Source of the DNA: CBDUQP01 sp965369385
Lineage (GTDB): Bacteria > Planctomycetota > Phycisphaerae > SM23-33
NCBI GenBank assembly: GCA_965369385.1
Contig: CBDUQP010000182.1
Location: 1-5,409 of the forward strand
Direction: 5' to 3'
DNA length: 5,409 nucleotides
Shown: positions 1 to 5,317 of the stretch, piece by piece
How the letters are laid out: every line of letters starts with the position of its first letter
Position numbering within the stretch: the stretch's first letter is position 1
The notes under the pieces: model-generated
Told to the model about the DNA's origin: nothing
Databases searched by the model: none
What the model saw: only the letters and a program-made list of their open reading frames with translations
Translations under genes and position numbers: made by a program

Positions 1-37
1 AGAATGGGGATTTTCTTCACCCGGCATACAAAAAACA

Positions 38-1564
38 CTACTGCAAGTGCCATTTTCGTCCGCTTGATTGTAGAAGTTCGTCCGAAGCTGGCGGTCCCCA
101 TGTGCCCGGGACATACTCGTGCATCAGCTCTTCGCAGCATTCTTCGCATCCTTCAATTACGGGCGTGAGGAATTCCCATGCTGCCTGGGCCTCGTCGCTC
201 CTCGTAAACAGTGTCCCGTCTCCCAGAGCGGCATCAAGTAGCAGGCGTTCATAGGCGTCCGGCGGGTTGGCGCCGAAGCTTTCGGCGTATCCAAAATCCA
301 TTCTCACCGGGCGAATCATCATTGCGGGCCCAGGTACTTTCGCCTGGAACTCAAGCGAAATACCTTCGTCCGGCTGAACCCGGATTGTCAGGATATCCGC
401 AGGTAGACCTACAACGGTCTCTCGGTTGAACAATACCCTGGGCACTTGGCAGAAGTGGACAGATATCTCAGTGCAGCGTTTAGGCAGGCACTTGCCCGTT
501 CTCAGATAGAACGGGACGCCTTCCCATCGCCAGTTGTCTATTCTGGTTTCGAAAGCGACAAATGTCTCGGTTGTGGACTGGGGATCGACCCCGTCGGTGT
601 CGAGATATGCCGATATCTTGTCTTCACCCACATCGCCGGCGGTGTATTGTGCGCGGATAACACCGTTGGCTGCGCATTGGGCAGGGATCGGCCGAAGCGA
701 GCGAAGAACCTTTACCTTCTCGTTACGGATGGCGTCGGCGGCCAGTGAGATTGGAGGTTCCATCGCCACCAGGCACAGCAGATGCATCATGTGGTTTTGC
801 ACCATATCTCTAATCGCCCCGGCCTGATCGTAGTATCCGCCGCGAGAGCCCACAGACAGCGACTCGGCCACTGTTATCTGCACATGATCTATATAATCAT
901 GAGACCAGATGTGCTCGAAGATGCTGTTTGCGAATCTCATAACCATTATGTTCTGAACCGTCTCTTTGCCGAGATAATGGTCAATGTGGAATATCTGGTC
1001 TTCGTCGAATGCCGATTGAACCAGGGAGTTGAGCTCTCGAGCACTTGCCATGTCCCGGCCGAACGGTTTTTCGATGACGACTCTCGCCCACGGAGTAGTC
1101 AGTCCTTTCCTGGCCAGTCCGGATTTGCTCAACTGGGTTACGATAGGCCCAAATGCTGATGGCGGCGTTGCCAGGTAGTAAACACGGTTGTCAGGTTCGT
1201 TGCGAGCAGACGCCATTTCGGCGATGCGTCGGTCCAACTTGCGGAAGTCTTCCTGTGAATCATAGTTGCCTTGCAGATAGTGGATATTCGCTGAAAAAGT
1301 GTCCCATTTGTCCGCAAATGATTCTGAAGGGCATTTGGGCGATGTGATAGTGTAGCTTTTCATGCTATCGCGGAATTCACTGTCAGTCTTGCCGCTACGT
1401 GCAAATCCGACAATCCGGAACCCCTCCGGCAGCAGGCCCTGGCAGTGCAATTGGAATACTGCGGGGACAAGTTTGCGTCTTGTGAGATCACCTGATGCCC
1501 CAAATACGATCAGGGTGAACGGTTCGGCGGGGGTATTGGCAGTTTTGTTGTTGGTATTTGGCAT
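38..1564 (-). CDS. zwf: Glucose-6-phosphate 1-dehydrogenase
   Basis: This cytoplasmic enzyme oxidises glucose 6-phosphate to 6-phosphogluconolactone with NAD(P)+, the first step of the oxidative pentose phosphate (and Entner-Doudoroff) pathway. The 508-residue length is normal for the family. The N-terminal Rossmann dinucleotide-binding motif FGASGDLTRRKL is at residues 21-32. The EKPFG motif is at 165-169. The substrate-binding/catalytic block IDHYLGKE is at 194-201, with D195, H196 and K200, and the probable catalytic base is H258 in QNHMMHLL. LRTGK at 354-358 and the C-terminal GTWGP at 487-491 are also typical. The residue before IDHYLGKE is His193, where Arg is usual. A Cys-rich stretch (C473, C476, C477) lies near the C terminus. 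The ATG at 1564 is the only good start before the Rossmann motif; its ribosome site is weak (GGA about 10 bases upstream). It is divergent from the gene at 1715, and no gnd or pgl is visible. The stop is TAG; no clear terminator fits in the remaining 37 bases. Confidence 0.97.
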   Translation of the reverse strand: MPNTNNKTANTPAEPFTLIVFGASGDLTRRKLVPAVFQLHCQGLLPEGFRIVGFARSGKTDSEFRDSMKSYTITSPKCPSESFADKWDTFSANIHYLQGNYDSQEDFRKLDRRIAEMASARNEPDNRVYYLATPPSAFGPIVTQLSKSGLARKGLTTPWARVVIEKPFGRDMASARELNSLVQSAFDEDQIFHIDHYLGKETVQNIMVMRFANSIFEHIWSHDYIDHVQITVAESLSVGSRGGYYDQAGAIRDMVQNHMMHLLCLVAMEPPISLAADAIRNEKVKVLRSLRPIPAQCAANGVIRAQYTAGDVGEDKISAYLDTDGVDPQSTTETFVAFETRIDNWRWEGVPFYLRTGKCLPKRCTEISVHFCQVPRVLFNRETVVGLPADILTIRVQPDEGISLEFQAKVPGPAMMIRPVRMDFGYAESFGANPPDAYERLLLDAALGDGTLFTRSDEAQAAWEFLTPVIEGCEECCEELMHEYVPGTWGPPASDELLQSSGRKWHLQ

Positions 1565-1603
1565 TTGCGTAAATTCCGTTACCTGCGATAAATATGGTTC
1601 GGG

Positions 1604-1632
1604 TGGAAATAGATCCCTGTAAAGACTATATT
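1604..1632 (+). promoter_or_regulatory. Candidate sigma-70-type promoter for the TM1266-like/kinase pair
   Basis: TGGAAA (1604-1609, 4 of 6 matches to TTGACA) is followed after 17 bases by TATATT (1627-1632, close to TATAAT). This would start transcription near 1639-1640, about 75 bases before the ATG at 1715. The -35 box is poor, so this is only a candidate. Confidence 0.3.
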
Positions 1633-1665
1633 TAAGTATAGGCGACAGGATGTAAGTATTACGAA

Positions 1666-1682
1666 AACTCTTTTGGAGAGTT
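1666..1682 (+). other. Small hairpin followed by a T-rich run in the leader of the TM1266-like gene
   Basis: AACTC (1666-1670) pairs perfectly with GAGTT (1678-1682) across a 7-base loop, and the sequence ATTTTTC follows at 1684-1690. The arrangement resembles a weak intrinsic terminator placed 25 bases before the gene's ribosome site. The stem is only 5 base pairs with two G-C pairs, so it may be chance. Confidence 0.2.
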
Positions 1683-1702
1683 CATTTTTCTTCCTCGCTG
1701 AT

Positions 1703-1708
1703 AAGGGA
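1703..1708 (+). promoter_or_regulatory. Ribosome binding site for the TM1266-like gene
   Basis: AAGGGA lies 6 bases before the ATG at 1715. It decides the start: the frame is open further up to a TTG at 1673, but that would add 14 residues (MESSFFFLADKGSN) that lie before the family's usual start. Confidence 0.65.
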
Positions 1709-1714
1709 TCCAAC

Positions 1715-1978
1715 ATGACAGACAAACAGACCCACACAATCGTAGCAGTGCACATTACGGATCGTCTTAAAGATGCAGTCGAGATCCAGAAGATACTCAC
1801 GCGGTATGGTGACATTATTCAGACTCGCCTGGGCCTTCACGAACCGGCATCTGGGGGACTGAATGGTTTGCTCCTTCTGGACGTGAACCCGCCTGCAGAT
1901 CGTATCGAGGAGTTTGAAAAAGCCCTGCTGGGTATCGAAGGCGTTGAAGTGAAGAGCATTTCTTTCGATCACAACTAA
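1715..1978 (+). CDS. TM1266-type iron-only hydrogenase system putative regulator (ACT/ferredoxin-like fold)
   Basis: This protein of 87 residues is a single small domain. The pattern fits the TM1266 family: a first strand TIVAVHITDR (8-17), a helix with VEIQKILTRYGDII (22-35), the signature TRLGLHEP (37-44), a central strand GLLLLDV (51-57), a second helix (62-74), and the closing GVEVKSISFDH (76-86). The family has a ferredoxin-like/ACT-type fold, and its members often lie near genes for [FeFe]-hydrogenase maturation (hydE, hydF, hydG). They are annotated as putative regulators, but their molecular role is not established. No hydrogenase or maturase gene is in this window. The gene is followed after 45 bases by a histidine kinase on the same strand, which suggests co-transcription. 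The TAA stop is at 1976-1978. The family assignment rests on recognised motifs and size; a role in hydrogenase control here is only inference. Confidence 0.8.
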   Translation: MTDKQTHTIVAVHITDRLKDAVEIQKILTRYGDIIQTRLGLHEPASGGLNGLLLLDVNPPADRIEEFEKALLGIEGVEVKSISFDHN

Positions 1979-1987
1979 TATTGATTC

Positions 1988-2009
1988 CCCGACGCAATTT
2001 CGCGGCGGG
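1988..2009 (+). other. Intercistronic stem-loop before the kinase ribosome site
   Basis: CCCGACGC (1988-1995) can pair with GCGGCGGG (2002-2009) across a 6-base loop, with a single A-G mismatch. The stem is GC-rich and ends one base before the GGAGAGG ribosome site at 2011. It could affect translation of the kinase or mRNA processing. No T-run follows, so it is not a typical terminator. Confidence 0.4.
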
Positions 2010-2010
2010 C

Positions 2011-2017
2011 GGAGAGG
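2011..2017 (+). promoter_or_regulatory. Ribosome binding site for the histidine kinase
   Basis: GGAGAGG lies 6 bases before the GTG at 2024, 9 before the ATG at 2027 and 12 before the ATG at 2030, so the exact start is GTG 2024 or ATG 2027. An out-of-frame ATG directly followed by TGA (2022-2027) overlaps the start. Confidence 0.6.
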
Positions 2018-2023
2018 TGTGAT

Positions 2024-3331
2024 GTGATGATGGATATGCCTGACAGCGTACTGACTTATTATGATATGTCCGAAGTTCATGATGATGTCACGTTTTCCGC
2101 CGAGCAGCAGACCGTTCTGGACAGGATCAACCAGAAAGTAGCTGCCGCCGCGAGCGTGGAATCGCTGATAGACTTTCTTTTTGACGAAGTAGGTTCGATA
2201 TGCTCGTGTGATCGCGTGGCGATGGCTTTTGTTATCGATGAGGGGCGACGCGTTGTGGCTCATTATGCGCATGCGTCCTATGAACCTCTCATTCTGGGAA
2301 AGGGATATTCCGAGCAGCTTCGGGGAAGTACGCTGGAAGACATAATAGAGACCGGCCGGGTGCGGGTTATCGGAGACTTGCAGGCCTATCTGAACGCCAA
2401 ACCCCAAAGCGAGTCCACGAAGCTGGTATGCAGAGAGGGGATAAGGTCGTCCATGACATGTCCCCTGAGCGTGGACGGGCGAAACGTGGGGCTGCTGTTC
2501 CGCAGCTCCCGCCAGCGACATGCGTATGACATCGGGCATGTGCGGTTCCACTGGGCCATTGCTGAACGCCTTGCACAAGCGGTCGAAAAGGCATGGCGGA
2601 TAGAACAACTTGCAGAATCTAACCGGGCCTACACCGAAATGCTCGGATTTGTCTCCCATGAGCTCAAGAGTCCTGTGGCATCCATGATTATGGATGCCGA
2701 ACTGCTGGTAGGCGGCTATATGGGAGAAATGAGCGACGAGCAGATTGGCAAGATCCGTGGCATGATGGCCAAGGGCGACTACCTGCTTGGGCTTGTGAAC
2801 GACTACCTTAACCTCGCGCGCCTCGAAGGCGGCGATATGGACCTGAATTCCAAGATAGGTGTCGACTTCGCTGCCGACGTTATAGCCCCTGCCATCGATA
2901 TTGTCAGGCCGCAAATGGATGCCGCATCGATGCGCCTTGTCATGGATATTCCTGCGGGCGCTGTTGCGGTGTCGCTTGAGTGCGATCCCGGACTGATGAA
3001 AATTGTCGCGGTGAATCTGCTTTCCAATGCTGCCAAGTACGGTGTTGAGAGGGGTGAGATTCGCGTGACTGTGGGTGTCGAAGACGGTTGGGTGCAATTC
3101 AGTGTACGCAATGAGGGACCGGGGTTCGACGAGGCCGCCAAGTCGAAGCTGTTCCGCAAATTTTCGCGCCTCGACGATCCGGAACTCAGGAAACGCAAGG
3201 GCACTGGTGTGGGGCTCTATACTGTCTGGCGAATCGTACACAAGCACGGTGGAACGATTGTCGCAGATTCGCAGAAAGGCGAGTGGGCCGAGTTCACGGT
3301 GAAACTCCCGCAGCAGCCTGTGAGCCAGTGA
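2024..3331 (+). CDS. Soluble GAF-domain sensor histidine kinase
   Basis: The 435-residue protein has no signal peptide or membrane segment and is therefore cytoplasmic. Residues about 30-190 form a GAF sensor domain, with the subfamily stretch CREGIRSSMTCPL at 136-148 and GLLFRSS at 156-162. A helical linker (about 190-205) leads into the dimerisation/phosphotransfer domain, where the H-box is FVSHELKSPV (209-218) and the phospho-accepting residue is H212. The catalytic ATPase domain has N-box NLLSNAAKYG (331-340), G1-like NEGPGF (363-368), F-box LFRKFSRL (376-383) and G2 GTGVGL (393-398). The usual Asp of the G1 box is Asn363; the same NEGPGF form is, as I recall, found in related GAF kinases. 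The GAF domain contains C60, C62, C136 and C146, which might serve redox or metal sensing, but this is speculation. No receiver domain or response regulator is visible, so the partner is unknown. It probably shares a transcript with the upstream TM1266-like gene and converges on the hydrolase gene. Confidence 0.93.
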   Translation: MMMDMPDSVLTYYDMSEVHDDVTFSAEQQTVLDRINQKVAAAASVESLIDFLFDEVGSICSCDRVAMAFVIDEGRRVVAHYAHASYEPLILGKGYSEQLRGSTLEDIIETGRVRVIGDLQAYLNAKPQSESTKLVCREGIRSSMTCPLSVDGRNVGLLFRSSRQRHAYDIGHVRFHWAIAERLAQAVEKAWRIEQLAESNRAYTEMLGFVSHELKSPVASMIMDAELLVGGYMGEMSDEQIGKIRGMMAKGDYLLGLVNDYLNLARLEGGDMDLNSKIGVDFAADVIAPAIDIVRPQMDAASMRLVMDIPAGAVAVSLECDPGLMKIVAVNLLSNAAKYGVERGEIRVTVGVEDGWVQFSVRNEGPGFDEAAKSKLFRKFSRLDDPELRKRKGTGVGLYTVWRIVHKHGGTIVADSQKGEWAEFTVKLPQQPVSQ

Positions 3332-3364
3332 GATTGCGGTAGACTTAGACACAGCAGAGGACAG

Positions 3365-3389
3365 GCTGCTTCGGTGTTAGCGAAGCAGC
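3365..3389. terminator. Strong hairpin between convergent genes, possible bidirectional terminator
   Basis: GCTGCTTCG (3365-3373) and CGAAGCAGC (3381-3389) form a perfect 9-base-pair stem with a 7-base loop. A further CAG/CTG pairing (3362-3364 with 3391-3393) is possible across a one-base bulge. It sits 33 bases after the kinase stop and 37 bases after the hydrolase stop, so it can serve both. Neither strand shows a T-run after the stem, so it is not a canonical intrinsic terminator; it may act with Rho or protect the 3' ends. Confidence 0.55.
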
Positions 3390-3424
3390 ACTGCCCAGCT
3401 CATGTAGCCATCCCCTTTGTGATT

Positions 3425-4843
3425 CTATCGCCTCTTGCGGATTACCAGCGGAGCTAGCGCACATAGCAGTAACATGGTTGTTGGTTCGGGTACCATGTTC
3501 ACTTCGGTGGTAAACATCATCGGCATCCCCCCGACGAAATATGTCATCTCAAGCATATATGCGGTCGACCCGCTTGCGGGTTGGGCTACCTGTCCGAGGT
3601 AGACTCCACCCGCTTGGCCGGCAACAATGCTCTCGGTCCATGTGATGGTCGTAAATGCGTCGCGGAAGTCGGCACTGTCGGGATTGGTTGCTTGCCACAA
3701 TCGCACGACCATGGGCATATCGGTGCATACCAGGCGAATCGTACCGTCTGCCTCGAAAGTCCATGAGAATTCCGGAAGGGATGCGTCGGCCACCGTAGCT
3801 GCGTAGAACATGCCAATGGCGTTAATTGCGCCTTCGTTGAGTCCGTGTCCTACGTTTGGAATGTAGCGGATGTAGTTGTCGCCCGGCATGTCGCCCAGGA
3901 ACTCATCGCCCGATCCGGGTATTGAAAACTCATCGCCGGTTGCGTTGACCATGTACTTTGGCATGTCGAGGCGGTCACGGTATTCGTAGGGATCGATCAC
4001 ATTCAGCATATCCTGCCCTTCTGGCGTTGGCAGTGCTGCGATAACGCCCTCGGCTACGTAATCGTATATGGCCGTCGAGTAACCACCAGCCATCCCAGCA
4101 GTCACGCCTTCGTATCTGTCCCGGTGGCTGTCCATCTGTGCGTCAAGGTTCAGGAAATTGCTCACCGCCGGTGCAATCGCCGTAACCCGCGGATCCACCG
4201 CCGCGGTCAGCCATGTAGCCCATCCCCGTTTGGACGCTCCGGCGACCACAAAATCATTCACCGTCACGTTCTGTGACGATGCCACCGCTTGCACGGTATC
4301 CATCGCTCGCACCGCACTCTTGACCATCGGAAGCAGAATGTTCCATTCGGGGTCGCCGGTGGCCAGATGGTTCGCGAATGATTTGGCAAGCAATGAGTCT
4401 TCGCTGCGGGGTGCCGATTCGCCGGCGAACTGAAGCGGCTGATTGGGCACCATCGGCAGAGTTGCGACTACCGATCCGGTTAAGAGTGCCAGATCGCTGC
4501 TGGCGGGAATCGTGTAGGACGGCGAACTGCCCTCGCCGAGATGCAACAGGGCGATGTCCGATGTTACGTTGTCGGGCACGCAGATGGTCATCCTGTGCTG
4601 CCATGCGTTTGGAGTGATTTCGGCTGCGGTGCGCCACGTCTGCGATGTCATGTCGACGGTGTATGTTGTGAAGCCCGCCCCGGCAGCACTGGAGACAGTG
4701 TATGAGTAGCTGCTATCTGCGGCAGCTACATAATCGTCGAGTGGCGTAGTAGTGCTTGCTGCTTGCACGAAGCTTGCAGACCCTCCGCACCCCAAAGCAA
4801 CACATAAGCACAGTTTGATCCAACCCAAGTTTGCTCTCGTCAT
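3425..4843 (-). CDS. Secreted PhoPQ-activated/PqaA-type alpha/beta hydrolase with PEP-CTERM tag
   Basis: This 472-residue protein resembles the PhoPQ-activated pathogenicity-related family (PqaA-like alpha/beta hydrolases). A Sec signal peptide is visible: basic residues R3 and K10, a hydrophobic core at 11-26, and a likely cut after VQA (26-28). The nucleophile motif is AGASKRGWATW (201-211) with S204, followed by VDPRVTAIAP (216-225). D304 in NATGDEF is the probable acid, and H333 in PNVGHGLN is the probable catalytic histidine. A C-terminal beta-rich part (about 357-450) precedes the tag: VPEP (451-454), a hydrophobic segment (455-467) and the basic end RKRR. This is a PEP-CTERM signal that an exosortase would process, so the mature enzyme is probably outside the cytoplasmic membrane. 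The substrate is unknown. The frame is open upstream to 5071, but only the ATG at 4843 combines a good ribosome site and a normal signal peptide. An in-frame ATG at 4849 is too close to that site. No exosortase gene is in the window. Confidence 0.9.
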   Translation of the reverse strand: MTRANLGWIKLCLCVALGCGGSASFVQAASTTTPLDDYVAAADSSYSYTVSSAAGAGFTTYTVDMTSQTWRTAAEITPNAWQHRMTICVPDNVTSDIALLHLGEGSSPSYTIPASSDLALLTGSVVATLPMVPNQPLQFAGESAPRSEDSLLAKSFANHLATGDPEWNILLPMVKSAVRAMDTVQAVASSQNVTVNDFVVAGASKRGWATWLTAAVDPRVTAIAPAVSNFLNLDAQMDSHRDRYEGVTAGMAGGYSTAIYDYVAEGVIAALPTPEGQDMLNVIDPYEYRDRLDMPKYMVNATGDEFSIPGSGDEFLGDMPGDNYIRYIPNVGHGLNEGAINAIGMFYAATVADASLPEFSWTFEADGTIRLVCTDMPMVVRLWQATNPDSADFRDAFTTITWTESIVAGQAGGVYLGQVAQPASGSTAYMLEMTYFVGGMPMMFTTEVNMVPEPTTMLLLCALAPLVIRKRR

Positions 4844-4850
4844 TACCATT

Positions 4851-4858
4851 CCTCCACC
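4851..4858 (-). promoter_or_regulatory. Ribosome binding site for the PEP-CTERM hydrolase
   Basis: On the minus strand GGTGGAGG ends 7 bases before the ATG at 4843-4841. The other ATG, at 4849-4847, is one base away from it. This supports the 472-residue form over longer readings. Confidence 0.75.
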
Positions 4859-4926
4859 TGAAAGGATTTGAAAACTACCATCCATGAATGTTGCTGTTTC
4901 CTGTCTGCCACACCCAAGCATGATCC

Positions 4927-4946
4927 ATTGGGCAAGCTTGCCCAAT
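4927..4946. promoter_or_regulatory. Exact 20-base palindrome, candidate operator
   Basis: ATTGGGCAAGCTTGCCCAAT is a perfect inverted repeat with 10-base arms and no spacer, centred between 4936 and 4937. It begins five bases after the -10 element of the minus-strand promoter at 4951-4978 and covers the expected transcription start, a classic place for a repressor site. As RNA it could instead form a short stem with an AGCU loop at the 5' end of the message. I do not recognise it as the site of a specific regulator. Confidence 0.7.
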
Positions 4947-4950
4947 ATCG

Positions 4951-4978
4951 ATGTTATTCGAAAGGGGAGAAATGTCAA
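4951..4978 (-). promoter_or_regulatory. Sigma-70-like promoter for the PEP-CTERM hydrolase
   Basis: On the minus strand an exact TTGACA (4978-4973) is followed after 16 bases by TAACAT (4956-4951), which keeps the important first two and last two positions of TATAAT. Transcription would start near 4944, giving an untranslated leader of about 100 bases before the ATG at 4843. Confidence 0.6.
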
Positions 4979-4996
4979 GGATAACGCAATATGGCT

Positions 4997-5043
4997 CATG
5001 TCAGGTAATGTACTGAACTTACGCCACAGAAAGGACTGACATG
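4997..5043. repeat. Inverted repeat CATGTCAG / CTGACATG
   Basis: CATGTCAG (4997-5004) and CTGACATG (5036-5043) are exact 8-base inverted repeats separated by 31 bases. They lie upstream of the hydrolase promoter -35 box. Function unknown; a spaced regulator site or chance are both possible. Confidence 0.4.
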
Positions 5044-5076
5044 CTGCCGCAAGAGCTTTTGTTGCATACACTTTGG

Positions 5077-5092
5077 GGTTGCGGTCGCAACC
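5077..5092. repeat. Near-palindrome GGTTGCG-GT-CGCAACC
   Basis: GGTTGCG (5077-5083) and CGCAACC (5086-5092) are exact 7-base arms around two bases. It could be a protein-binding dyad or a small RNA stem with a four-base loop. It lies about 110 bases upstream of the hydrolase promoter. Confidence 0.45.
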
Positions 5093-5131
5093 GTTTGCCA
5101 GAAATAGTTTTCTGTGCGTTCAAGGGTTTTC

Positions 5132-5160
5132 CGGCAAGTAGTTCGCAGGTGTTCTTGCCG
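5132..5160. repeat. Inverted repeat CGGCAAG / CTTGCCG
   Basis: CGGCAAG (5132-5138) and CTTGCCG (5154-5160) are exact 7-base arms separated by 15 bases. The GGCAAG/CTTGCC core is also the core of the 4927-4946 palindrome, so this may be a spaced version of the same binding site; that link is speculative. Confidence 0.4.
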
Positions 5161-5317
5161 ACAATAGCCCATCGTGCATCTTTCGCGGTCTGTTTGCATT
5201 CCTGCAAGCTGCATCTTCTTCTTTCCTGTGGATTGGTCATAGTCTGCATTTCCTGCTGTTTGCTGCTCAAGCCCCCTCGTATCTGCGCCGATGGAGTATT
5301 TGTGCGGGCAGATGTCC

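Larger units (their letters stand above)
1565..1714. promoter_or_regulatory. Divergent intergenic region between zwf and the TM1266-like gene
   Basis: This 150-base spacer separates two divergent genes, so it should hold both promoters. It is AT-rich in the middle, around 1586-1640. I see no strong consensus promoter for zwf on the minus strand. A moderate plus-strand candidate is listed separately. No clear operator palindrome was seen. Confidence 0.5.
4979..5317. other. Non-coding stretch with several inverted repeats
   Basis: I find no convincing gene in these roughly 340 bases. Open frames exist on both strands (for example minus 5019-5270 and plus 5041-5331), but none has a good start, a recognisable domain or plausible composition. 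Three inverted repeats occur within it and are listed separately. It could be the remains of a gene, an untranslated region of a gene beyond the window, or a small RNA locus. Confidence 0.5.

Noticed and set aside
1673..1714. TTG start extending the TM1266-like protein by 14 residues
   Set aside because: The ATG at 1715 has a well-spaced ribosome site and matches the usual length of the family.
1682..3352. Long minus-strand open frame (556 codons) opposite the TM1266-like and kinase genes
   Set aside because: It is antisense to two genes with clear family motifs, and its translation has no recognisable domain; it is a shadow of the plus-strand codon bias.
4972..5016. Plus-strand 14-codon open frame with a good upstream GGGGAG
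   Set aside because: The same bases are better explained as the minus-strand promoter (the ATG overlaps the reverse of TTGACA); it is too short to support as a gene.
4844..5071. Upstream extension of the hydrolase reading frame to a 548-residue form
   Set aside because: It would bury the signal peptide inside the protein and run across the promoter and palindrome; the ATG at 4843 has the better ribosome site.
5019..5270. Minus-strand open frame of 83 residues (TTG start), with an internal ATG start giving about 76 residues and several cysteines
   Set aside because: No recognisable domain, poor ribosome site spacing, biased K/Q/R-rich composition, and the neighbouring minus-strand frames are open too, so openness alone is not evidence.
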